A DNA stretch of 64,000 nt, taken from NCBI GenBank assembly GCA_022376515.1, contig WTXI01000011.1:806001-870000 (forward strand). The letters are read 5' to 3'. This DNA comes from Lactifluus volemus. Taxonomy: Eukaryota; Basidiomycota; Agaricomycetes; Russulales; Russulaceae. The notes beneath the pieces are model-generated. The model searched no databases, was not told the origin of the DNA, and saw only the letters and a program-made list of their open reading frames with translations. Position numbers and translations under genes: made by a program. Positions 22,978-33,454 of this stretch are shown piece after piece (within the stretch, counting starts at the first letter, position 1; each line of letters begins with the position of its first letter).

Positions 22978-24450
22978 TTAGTTAGCCCTTGTTGCCACTG
23001 CCAGTGATGGCACAGCTGCACCTTCGTCCCCGAGCCCAAACGAGCAAAGTAACAGGGCGTGATTGAGCAAGGCGTAGGCGACTTCAGGAACGGGGATGTT
23101 TAGAGAGTCCCTATGTTCCTTGCAGAGCATCACTGCTGTATCTATGGAATCGTCATTCCGCTTGAGGTCGCACAAAATGTTGGCCCTCAGAGAAAGCATC
23201 GATGCGAGATCAAGGCGAGGGGTGTCGGAAGTGATGAGACTCGAGGATCTCTGACGCGAAACCGGAGATGGTCAAAGCGTGCGTGTGCAGACCTAAGTCG
23301 CCGAGTGCTTGTGCCAGTTCGGAAAGCTTGCTCGCCATCCTAGTGTCATTTCCGCGGATATTAGCCTCAAGGTCATCTAAACAATCCATGGCGACAGTAA
23401 AGGCGATAATTCTATCTCGTTGAGGATTGCCGGGGTAGGATAATACGGTGTGGTTTCCGAAGGGCCTAAATAGCCGATAGTAGGAGAAGCGAAATCTCCA
23501 GAGGAGAAGGAAGCGCAGGACATGAGTTCACACACGCCGATGCGGCGAAGCGAAATGACGCTTGATGGCTCACTCTCGGGGATGCGAGACATGAATGCGC
23601 GAACCTCACTTTAGACTGTGAGGTTGCGTACCTGATCCAAGTGAGAGGGCCTCTGAAGTTTGCCTTCAGCGAATTGCTCTAACTGTTGCTTTATCTCGCG
23701 CAGAGCAGGAGACAAACCGATCAAAGATGACTTCTGGATTGGGACGGATGGGCCTGCATACTGCTTAGAGACGCAGTCTGTAAGAACCCGACGGGCTCCT
23801 TTGCGTTTTGGGTGTGCTCCTGGGGTTCGTCATGCGGGGCAGCCGGTGATGGAGGACGTCGAGCATGTGCGTCAGGCCCCGGGATACCTGCTTTTTCGGA
23901 GCTTTCGTGCGTGTTGACATGTTTCTTGTCCTATTGCTTTATAATGACAGGGAGTACGTGTAGTTCTGGGGCCGATCCCTCCTGCTCCTGCTCCGTGATT
24001 TCGAAACGTAACTTCGCACCCGGGTTAGGATCAATCGGAAGGCTAGATGGCAGTGACTGAGTATCACTTTTTCAACTACTGATTGGAATGCGCAGAGAAA
24101 TATGATGGTGTCCTGACGGCATCCTCAAGATCTTCCGTCCTTCCATATAACTGACAGTGCACGCGCTTGAGGTGGGGCCATGCGGGCCACGCAAAGCTCC
24201 CCAAGAGAAAGGTAAAGAAGATGGTAGAAAGGACATCCTCAGACGATCGGCATTTGAGGAAAGCTGTCTCGACACATCTGGAATGGATATCAGGGAATTG
24301 GGCATGTCACAGGTGCCCAGTTTGCTTTCACAACAACGACCATGGGTGTTAGTTGATGTCGCTCTATCGGAACCAACTCGCCGAGAGTTGACGAGACATT
24401 CGAGATTAAGCATCGAAACCCATTGGGAGCTGGAGCGATGGAATGTCACC
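22978..24450 (-). pseudogene. Decayed TPR-type gene
   Basis: The - strand carries coding-like blocks in order but in different frames: QLYGRTEDLEDAVRT; DPNPGAKLRFEITEQEQEG; SLIGLSPALREIKQQLEQFAEG; RIPESEPSSVISLRRIGVCE; SKLSELAQALGDLGLHTHAL followed, after a one-base shift, by DLASMLSLRANILCDLKRND and PEVAYALLNHALLLCSFGLG. The final block has the alternating A/L/G spacing of tetratricopeptide helices (ALGDLG..., AYALLNHALLLCSFG). Several stops and frameshifts exclude an intact gene. The TPR label is my reading of residue pattern, not of a database match. Confidence 0.45.
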
Positions 24451-24726
24451 GTGCCTGTTCACGCATGAGAGTAAGTCCTTCGATCATGATGGGGGAAGAG
24501 AATGATCAAGTGAAGTTATAAATAGCTTTTCACTTATAAAAATCCTCTTCACTGCTGTGCCAACCCGAATGGCAGCCCGTGTGTCCACGGTATTCGTCGA
24601 CTAGGTGATTGAAAAATAAAGGCAAAGCGCAAACTAAGCTAAGAACCCCTCCAGCGCTTGCACGCCTTGATAAGCCATATTATCGGGCCAGTGAGGCGGC
24701 GCTTTGACCCTCAACTTGGTTTCAAC
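24451..24726 (+). promoter_or_regulatory. Upstream region of P450 copy G
   Basis: From about 24,450 the sequence is again the common promoter block (cgtgcctgttcacgcatgag... to the ATG) seen upstream of copy F. TTATAAATAG at 24,516 sits about 211 nt before the start codon and is a candidate TATA box. In B, C and D the TATA-like sequence sits only 48-65 nt before the ATG, so the array has two promoter layouts. Confidence 0.45.
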
Positions 24727-26769
24727 ATGCCTGATGACTTTGTATTGAGGGCATTATTCCTCGGAGGAATTTTCATCCTGGTGTCTCTCTTCCTCGGTTG
24801 GTACAGAAGGGATCCTTTGGTACTGTCCCTTCGAGTTACCGACCAGTCAATCTTGTCCCTGATCATCTCCAGCTCGACGCAATCCCCACCGTAGGATTTT
24901 CTGACCCAGTCCTTTCGCTCATCTCCGCTACTCGATATATCTTTGATGGCCACCGCATGCTCAAAGAAGGTTATGAAAAGGTCATTTCACCACCACCTTC
25001 CTCCGTGCCACGCTGTCACTGCAACTCGCTTTCAGACAAGACCAGGTCTATTTAAGATTGCCTCATTCCGCAAATGGATCGTCCTGGCTGCTGGCCCTGA
25101 ACTTGCTGAAGATATCAAGAAGGCTCCGGATAGCGTCATGGATAATCTTACGCCAATACGCGATGTACGCATATCTCCATATGGTTGACTCATGTTTAAC
25201 TAGGATCTTCTCAGGCGTTTCAACCCGAATACACCTTCATGTTACTGAATCTGGCTGATAGATACCACCTTGATATCATACGTTCGAAATTAACACGGAA
25301 CATCGCAGCTACTTTCGAAGAGGTTCATGAAGAGCTTGTTCTGGCCTTCGATGATCTGATCCAGACACGTGACGATGGTGCGTTGAACAACCGTGGATAA
25401 AAATGTGATATCTTAGAGAGGACGTAGAATGGATCAAAATCCCCATTGTTGAGACGATACAGCGAGTGGTTTGTGCCATCTCGAATCGTGTTTTTGTCGG
25501 TGCTCCTCTTTGTACGTAATCATGCACTGGTTCCTGTCTGCGATCTGTGTTGACCCCTTGCAGGCCGGAATCGTGACTATCAAACTCTGAATTTGACATT
25601 TGCAATTAATGTTGTTAAATTCGGAATGGTCCTTAGCATGTTCCCGAAGCCTCTCAGGCCGTGCGTTGCCATATTTTGATGGCCCCCTCTTATCACTGAA
25701 ATGTACCCAGTATCGTATCTCGTATACTGTCCGATTTTCCATCCCAGATTCGACAAGAGACCGAATATATCAGACCTATGGTCGAAGAACGTTTCGCGAA
25801 AATGAAGGAATTTGGCGAGGATTGGGATGATAAACCCGTTTGTCAAACCGTTTCACTGGGTGTTTCTGTTTCTCATCCTGCACGGCGGAAGTTCAGAACG
25901 ACATGCTCATGTGGCTCATGAATGAAGCCAAAGGAGTTGAGAGGTCCCTTGATGGCTTGGCACGCCGACTACTCCTTATAAACTTTGCGTCTATTCATAC
26001 AACTTCTCTCGTGAGCAATAATATCTGTCTACTCACAACCTACTGCTCATCATCACGTTTGCACAGACATTAACACAAGTACTGTACCGCCTTCTTTCTC
26101 ATCCAGAATGTATCGAGCCGTTGCGCGAAGAAGTCGAAGCTGTGGTGGCGGAAGACGGGTGGACGAAAGTCGGAATGGACAAGATGTATAAGATTGACAG
26201 TTTCATTCGGGAGACCCAGCGGTTGGATGGCCTAAACATTAGTCCGTCATATATCTTGTCCAACGTTCAAACACTGATGTGTCGCACTCTCTCAGTGCTA
26301 GCAGGTCGTCTCGTGTTGCAGCCATTCACGTTTTCGAATGGCGTCACTGTCCCCCCAGGTGTACTCGTCGCTGTCCCAGCTAGCGTTGCTCATAGAGATG
26401 AAGATGTGTACACCAATGCTGACAAATTCGAGGGCTTTCGGTTTTCGAAACTTCGCGAGCGCGATGGGGATGGTGTGACGACCAGGCACCAAATAGTCTC
26501 AGTATCACCGGAACACGTGCCCTGGGGGCTGGGACGGCACGCCTGGTGAGGTTTCTTGTCGTGTTGGTTATCAACATATCGTGTTCATGACGGCCCTCAG
26601 TCCCGGGAGGTTTTTCGCTGCCACCGAACTCAAGGCACTGCTTGCGCATATGGTTGTGACGTACGATATGAAGTTCGAGGAGGGGAAAGGGGCACCGCCG
26701 CAACTCTGGATTGCCGGGGGATATATCCCGAGGAACGCAAATGTGATGTTCAGGAAGCGTCAGGCATGA
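24727..26769 (+). CDS. Cytochrome P450, array copy G (intact)
   Basis: The ATG at 24727 begins MPDDFVLRALFLGGIFILVSLFLGWYRR. Eleven exons join in frame to TGA at 26769, giving 502 residues. Motifs are NFASIHTTS, ETQR, FEGFRF and WGLGRHACPGRFF with the Cys codon split by the last intron. Sequence differences from E and F are scattered, for example VLQPFTFS where other copies have VLRPFTFS and AGRLV before it. No disabling change is seen. Predicted membrane-anchored monooxygenase of unknown substrate. Confidence 0.94.
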
Positions 26770-28182
26770 ATTCTCCCGTTGTATTTTTGATTTTTGCTAC
26801 CTCTATAAATGCTAGCTAGGTGGTTGTGCACCCTCCCCGCGATCTTGCCTGTTCTCGAGTGAAACTATTCTGGTCCTCACTTGACATCCTTGGGAGTGCT
26901 ACGACTGACTCTTCGAGCGACCAAACGCCGCGTTTCCCGACGCAATGGTTGGTCATAGATTTCCGGGATACTTTATGGGGTACTGCGGTCTTCAAAGCAC
27001 GTGATGAGCGTTTCCTGGATTTTTCAACAAGCAAAGACAACAAGGTGATTCAAGATGTCTTCAAACAAACGTAAGGGCTCCGTAAGGGAATATAGAACTA
27101 AGCGCGAGCTGCTCGAGTTTCTTAAATCCGAGTTTCTTAAATCCATTTGTGTACGCCTATACAAGCGCCTATATAACATACGTAACGCCGGCGCCCGGCG
27201 CCTGGGACGTGGGGCGGCGCTTGAGCACTCGTCGATTTTGGTCAACGTGAATGCCCTTTTGTTTAAACATCCAATTGTCTTTGGTAACATTGCATATGTG
27301 CAGGTGCTAAATGTGTGTGGATAGGAGAGTAGAGGCTCTGAAGAAAAGTGTATCATCCCAATGTTGTGACCTTCATCAAGCGGGCCCAGCATGGCTTTAC
27401 GGCGCCGTCTTCACAAATGTGTTGCCCGCGAAAATCTACTGCGTAATCGAAATTGACAGGTTTACGTGGTTTTTTGGCGTATGCTACAAAATGAACAACG
27501 TCTGCACATTGGCACCAGCCATGCTAACTGCGCACGTTCACATTGGCAAAGGTTGTGATATGATGTTCAATCCGAGTCCTCCGAAATGAAATGAGAGATG
27601 ACGACAGATGTCATCTCAGGACAGACGCGTGTTGAGAAAGGGTCGTCAGGGGGCGGCAGCTAGCACTGCCCGGCAGCAGTTACAGGGTTCGGTATCCTCG
27701 GTTGCTAGAGGTACATCAGATGTTTGTTGTCTCACCTATCGGTGCGCGGCGACAAATGACTGCGGTCACAGCACAGTGGCGACTGGATCACTTCGAATAT
27801 CTCATCCAATTCTTGCTCAGTCACCACAAAAGTTGATTTATGACATCCAGTACTACATACAAGCATATTCCGTATTTTTTTTGGGGGGGGAGAACTCCTG
27901 TTATATAGCAAAACCAAGTTTGTCACGGCTGATGTCGTGTCGGAGTTACAAAAATGGTTAGTCGCGAGGCTGCGCAGATGTTACAAACACGGTAAGCCAA
28001 CTCCGCTGAACGAGAACGTTGGACACTAGCTCGAAGCGATCATGATTGCCTGGCCCAACTTTGACCAAGTAATAGATGGCATATCGGGTGCGGCGCGAAC
28101 GCACTGGCGCCTAAGTTTATAACAAGGGCCGCTGTTGCTGCACCGCACCTGTGAAGCAACATTGACCCTACCTCAACTTCGC
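26770..28182. other. Array spacer G-H
   Basis: 26,770-27,070 matches the post-P450 and phosphatase-promoter sequence of the other units, but no phosphatase coding sequence follows. From 27,070 to 28,140 there are short open frames, for example an 89-residue Lys/Arg-rich one at 27,055, with no motif I recognise. No TATA-like box is obvious before copy H. Confidence 0.4.
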
Positions 28183-30257
28183 ATGTCTGACGACTTTCCT
28201 CTGAAGGCAGCGCTCTTCGCAGGAGTTTTTATCTTGATCTCTCTCTTTCTCAGCTGGTACAGAAGGGATCCTTTGGTCTGTCCCTTACCGACTAGTTCAT
28301 GCCATCGCTGATCATGACCTTGGGGACTCTCTAGCTCGAAGCAATTCCCACCATAGGGTTTTCTGACCCAGTCCTCTCATACATCTCCGCTGCTCGATTC
28401 ACTCTTGATGGCGTCCGTATGCTCAGAGAGGGTTATGAAAAAGTACAATAATGCGACCACGTTTCTCTGCCTATCCCACGCTGACATGGGTTCCCATCTT
28501 ACTTTATTCAGACTAGACCAGGCCTATTTAAAATTCCCTTCTTCCGGCGATGGGTGGTCCTGGCCGCTGGCCCTGAACTAATTGAAGATATGAGGAGGGC
28601 TCCAGATAACGTCTTGAATATGATCGAGCCGGTCTTCGAAGTACGCATAACTCGGTCTTGATAATGTTGACTCTTACTTACCAGAACCTCTCAGGACCTT
28701 CAAGCCAACTACACCTTCAAGTTACTGAATCTGGATGATTCATACCACGCGGATATTATACGCTCGAAATTGACACGAAACATAGCAAATACTTTCAAAC
28801 AAGTCCACGAAGAGCTTCTCGTGACCTTCGATGATCTGATCCAGACACATGACAACCATGGTGGGTAGAAGAATCCCAAAAAGTGATAATGCGATAATTT
28901 AGTACCAAGGACGTAGAATGGATCAAAATCCCCATCGTTGAGACGATGCAACGAGTGGTTTGTGCCATCTCGAACCGTGTTTTCGTCGGTGTTCCTCTTT
29001 GTGCGTGAACATGCTCTGGTTCTTTTATCCTCTCTGCGCCCTGTGTTGATGCATTACAGGCCGGAACCGCGACTACCAAGATCTGAATTTGTCGTTTGCG
29101 ATTAATGTTGTTAAATTCGGAATGGTCCTCAGCATGTTCCCGAAGCCTCTCAGGCCGTGCGTTGCCATATTTGATTGCCTCCTCTTATCCCTGAAATCCA
29201 CCCAGTATCATATCTCGTATGCTATCCAATATTCCATCCCAGATTCGACAAGAGACCGAATTTATCAGACCTATGGTCGAAGAACGTTTCGCGAAAATGG
29301 AGGAATTTGGGGAGGATTGGGATGATAAACCCGTTCGTCAAGCCGTTTCACTGAGTGTTTCTGTGTCTCATACTGCACGGCGGAAGTTCAGAATGACATG
29401 CTCATGTGGCTCATGAGTGAAGCCAAAGGAGTTGAGAGGTCCCTTGACGGCTTGGCACGCCGACTACTCACAGTCAACTTCGCGTCTATTCACACAACCT
29501 CTCTGGTGGGCATTAATATCGTTCACCCAACGCATCACTAATCGTCACATATACAGACCGCAGCCCAAGTACTGTACCGCCTTCTTTCTAACCCAGAATG
29601 TATCGAGCCGTTGCGTGAAGAGGTCGAAGCTGTGGTAGCGGAAGAAGGATGGACGAAAGCTGCGATGGACAAAATGTACAAGATTGACAGTTTGGTACGA
29701 GAGACCCAGCGGTTAGATGGCCTAGGTTTACGTTCGTTATATATCTTTTACCACATTTCAAGTACTGATCTGCCACACTATCTCAGTATCCGTGTCTCGT
29801 CTCGTGTTGCGGCCATTCACATTTTCGAATGGTGTGACTGTCCCTCCAGGCACACTCGTCGCTGCCCCAGCTTGCGCCGCTCTTACAGATGAAGAAGTGT
29901 TCACCAACCCTGACCAATTTGACGGCTTTCGGTTTTCGAAGCTTCGCGGGTGTGATGAGGATGCCGCCGCGAGCAGGCACCAAGTAGTATCTATATCAGC
30001 CAAACACCTGGCTTTTGGGCTGGGACGGCACGCGTGGTGAGATTTCTTGGCGTGTCCGTTATCAGGTCATACTCACGACGACCGTTAGTCCCGGGCGGTT
30101 CTTCGCTGCCACCGAACTCAAGGCAATGCTTGCCCATATGATTTTGACGTATGATATGAAGTTCGAAGAGGGGAAAGGAGCGCCGTCGGGATTATGCTTC
30201 GCAGCGCACCGTATTCCAGGGCGGACAAATGTGATGTTTAGGAAGCGTCAGGCCTGA
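28183..30257 (+). CDS. Cytochrome P450, array copy H (intact, divergent)
   Basis: The ATG at 28183 begins MSDDFPLKAALFAGVFILISLFLSWYRR. All 11 exons and GT-AG introns are present and the stop is TGA at 30257; exon 4 is one codon longer than in D (503 residues). It is the most divergent direct-repeat copy. The haem motif is AFGLGRHACPGRFF, the canonical Phe rather than the Trp of copies A-G. The conserved H before RDEEVY in other copies is replaced (ALTDEEVFTNP). I-helix NFASIHTTS and ExxR ETQR are present. It ends the direct array and is followed by unrelated sequence, then the intact phosphatase-like gene. H and the inverted copy I may be closer to the ancestral gene. Confidence 0.93.
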
Positions 30258-31664
30258 ATACTTCCTTGGTTTTACTATCTCTACTGTATATGACGTTACC
30301 TTGCTTGCATTACCTTGCTTGCAAGGTCTATTGGCGGTCTATAATCGCCCGTGACTGCAGGAACCATCAAAAAGTTACGTAAGAACATTTTCCTTCTTCG
30401 GATTTTCCGACCTGCCTGTTCTACGCGTTCCGACAGAACACTCCTCCTTTTGCAATGATCTTTAGATTCGTGTGATCTCGGCCGTTCGATGTTTTCCGAC
30501 TTGTCTAAACACTTCCTTTTGCAATTGGATGGCTGTTGCACTGGTCAGCCTGCCAACGCTTCCCTCGACTCCTTGACTGCAACATCGAAACGCTATCAAT
30601 CAACCCCTGCATGAGAAGACTATCTTTGCTGCGCATGGAACCTCTCATCGATCTGTTCGCAATGGAGACGTTCTCATTGTTGATGCCGAAGCTACGGATA
30701 CCGGTGTGCTACCTTTAGCCCTCCGCTTTCTGCAGGTTTCTCCATGGGTGAAACAGACCCGTTCTCTCTTCTTCATCGTTTGCGCGGAGTTGTACCACGT
30801 TCAAGTTCACGCAAGGTCCGGCGTGGCCCCAGCCTCTCAATCGGGCAACCCGGCTATGGTTGTCCCACTGGCAACCGCAGCCTTTTCTGATCGATCATCT
30901 TCAAGGTGAAGACGCTATGGACCCATTTTGGGCCATGGTCTTTGGCGGCGTTTTTGCTGGACACTTCCCAGGCATCGAGTCGCTCAGTGGTTCTGTAAAT
31001 CCGCAAAAATTGGAGCAGTTTGGACAGCTGCCTTTCTATGCGCTCCCGAATGCCCCACAGATATACATTCTGAGCTGGGTTAGTGATGGCCTGTGGCAAT
31101 GGTGAGTTAAAGTTAACATGGTAGTAATGTGGCGGATGAAGCCTCGCACCTGTAATTGTTCGTCAATAGTTTTCAGGGTAAAGGTCGTGAGATTCACACT
31201 GGGAAAAACAGCCAGCTTTCGGTCTTCCGATTTTCTCGCCTTCATTGAGGTCCCAGTTACTGGACCAACATCTTCCACGCTGAATCACTCCTAGTTACCA
31301 AATCCGTGTCAAAAAACATTCGAGTTTGTATGTTAACGTACAAATAATAAAGTCCTGTCTTCATACCGGTCAATACATCACACTACTTGCAACCTGCATA
31401 GTCCGCAAGCAAGGTGGCCGACGACGACGTCGGCATTTCCCTAGTACTAAAATCTGAAGTAATATATCCCCCGCGATCTTGTCTGCTTTCTCGAATGAAA
31501 CTTATTAGGTCCTCACCTGACTCGATTTCTGACCAGACGCCATATGGTTTCCCTTTACTTTCGTGGACGACTGGTCTATCATAAAATGCCCGGGCTACCT
31601 TCTGGGCTGCAGCCATCGTAAGAAATAAAACACATCATACCGCGACGCTCATTCTCAACTGCCA
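30258..31664. other. Spacer H to phosphatase-like gene
   Basis: 30,258-31,440 has only short open frames, such as an 81-residue one at 30,860-31,105, that I cannot assign. 31,445-31,664 is the intact form of the promoter block found as a relic behind the P450 copies (ccccgcgatcttg..., tcctcacctgac, gactggtctatcat), and leads directly to the ATG at 31,665. Confidence 0.45.
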
Positions 31665-32216
31665 ATGCCAGAGAAACTCGCATTTTATAATCCTGTTGGC
31701 CCCGAGCCTCCGACCTATCCGCTCCCGCTCGAGGAAATCGCGCCGGGCCTCTTCTTCGCGGATCTCTTCTCGCTCGTTAACCCTGCCGAGCTCCGCGCGC
31801 GGGGCATTTACAACGTCGCTGCTGCACGAAACTGCGAGGGGTCATACCCGCGTGATGCGGAGTGGGCATACGTCGACGAGCCGACCACGTTATTCGCACT
31901 TGCCGAAGTGCGTCGCTCTGGTTATCCCGTGCTTGTGCATTGCGACGGCACGGGAGAAGGAGTCGACTTTGTTACGGCATTGTTGGTCATGTCCGAACGT
32001 CTGTCAGTGGATGAGGCGATAGAGAAGGTGGTGCAAAAGTTCCCATACATATCATTGCGTCCGACGTCACGAAGACAATTAGTTGGGTTTGAAGGGATGC
32101 TGATAGAAGCGGAGAGGAAGAAGGCACGATTGTATGATCATATGACGTCTGCAGACCAGGAAATACGTCAGAATATGCATGGTTTGCTGTCCAAGTATCT
32201 TAGAACACGTCCATAG
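31665..32216 (+). CDS. Dual-specificity-phosphatase-like protein with degenerate active site
   Basis: A single exon encodes 183 residues from ATG 31665. The C-terminal half follows the dual-specificity phosphatase fold: GYPVLVHCDGTGEG is the P-loop position, followed by a helix ending LLVMSERLSVDEAIEKV and a PYISLRPTSRRQLVGFE segment matching the usual RPxISPN...QLxxFE ending. The signature C-x5-R is not kept: after the nucleophile Cys the loop is DGTGEG, with Gly in place of the invariant Arg and shifted glycines. By established phosphatase chemistry this Arg binds the phosphate, so activity is doubtful; a binding-only (STYX-like in concept) role is possible. Its 3' end lies 58 nt from that of DPH5. 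Decayed fragments of this gene recur in the P450 array, so it was part of the duplicated unit. Confidence 0.8.
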   Translation: MPEKLAFYNPVGPEPPTYPLPLEEIAPGLFFADLFSLVNPAELRARGIYNVAAARNCEGSYPRDAEWAYVDEPTTLFALAEVRRSGYPVLVHCDGTGEGVDFVTALLVMSERLSVDEAIEKVVQKFPYISLRPTSRRQLVGFEGMLIEAERKKARLYDHMTSADQEIRQNMHGLLSKYLRTRP

Positions 32217-32274
32217 TTCTTTCTCAATTACTACAAGCCTCATATTAACACGTACAGGCAACCTCGTGTCTGGC

Positions 32275-33328
32275 TCAATCAAATTTGCATCCATATACTT
32301 CACGCGCAACCTCCCTCCACGACGTTTCATCTACAGCAAATCCCGCAGCATACTCAGCTTCGAGGTGATGTAGTCGTCGTCCCACGATTACTAGACTGTG
32401 CAGCGGCTCGCCGAAAATATCTGGCGGCTGCTCCCGGAGTTGTGCGAGTGTCCCACACACGATACGTTCGTGATCGGGACCACCACCAACCCGCGAAAGC
32501 GCGATCGCGAGGGTCCGATCGGGTGCGAGCACCCCGCCTTGCCGTGTCTCCTCCACTTCCGTAAGCTGCGCCACCGCCTGGGGGATCGACATGTACCGCG
32601 GGGGTTCGTAAATCTTCCGTCCCCTAGAAACCGATCGTAATATTGCCACAAAATTCCTCGGCACGTATGCCATGCAAGAACAAGTGTGCGGACGCACCGG
32701 GCAAGGTTTTCCTCGCTCTGTTCTTTGACTTTGATGTCCAACAGAATAAGGGTGTGCATCCCAAGATCCGCGTTCTCGCGCACGCGGTCGTAGAAACTGT
32801 CGGGCCGCCAGGTGTCGGTGAAGAAGACGAGGGAGATGGTCTGACCGAAGTTGTACAACTGCAGACCACACGTGCCAACGGCGTTCATGATAGACGCGTT
32901 GTGTATGATGCGCGTCGTAATGCCGAGCCTGCGTGCACGGAGAAGGACATCCGTGTGGGTCGTAGCGCCAAAGGGGTCTCCGACAATGAGGAGAGCTACG
33001 TCTTCGGTATGCGCATCTCGCAAGATCTCGTCGCTTTCTGTCTCTACCATATCGCGATCTGCGAGAATTAGCGGTTTTCCATATAGCTCTTCCTTTACGA
33101 GTGTGGTTAGGGAAGTGCGGGCATCTCGGAGATCAGACATGCCAAGCGCTCCTTCTGAACACCAAGAATGCTAGTATAGGCCTCAAGGTACACGCGGACG
33201 GATGATTGTATGGCCTATAAGGTACAGGGATCATCGAAGCGGTTCCGCTGGCAAATTCTGATTACCTCTAAGCCGCGGAGAGTTATGTCCTTTTCATCTG
33301 AGAGTCCGATGCCAATTATATAGAGCAT
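32275..33328 (-). CDS. DPH5: Diphthine synthase (diphthamide biosynthesis methyltransferase)
   Basis: The four exons, in transcript order, are 33328-33266, 33214-33143, 33092-32698 and 32623-32275, giving 292 residues, the usual size. It starts [16 protein letters not shown], typical of the family. Hallmarks are ADRDMVE, the SAM-binding [35 protein letters not shown] and the C-terminal HHLEAEYA. By family knowledge it transfers methyl groups from S-adenosylmethionine to the modified histidine of elongation factor 2, a step in diphthamide formation in the cytosol. Intron 2 (33142-33093, 50 nt) begins GC, not GT; using it gives the expected [12 protein letters not shown], while nearby GT sites do not. 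Introns 1 and 3 are GT-AG. The start lies 126 nt from that of the divergent F-box gene. Confidence 0.95.
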
Positions 33329-33454
33329 TGCGAGATTGATAAGGAAAAGGAAAAAGGAAGGGTTGATGCATGCGCTAGCGGCACCGAGCACCCTAATGAC
33401 CTTGGCCCTCTCGGCCTCCTCGGACCATGGATCTATTATTTACTCTCCAGTTGG
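33329..33454. promoter_or_regulatory. Bidirectional promoter region, DPH5 / F-box gene
   Basis: Only 126 nt separate the start codons of two divergently transcribed genes, so both promoters and both 5' untranslated regions must overlap here or extend into the neighbouring gene. I see no TATA box. Confidence 0.5.
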
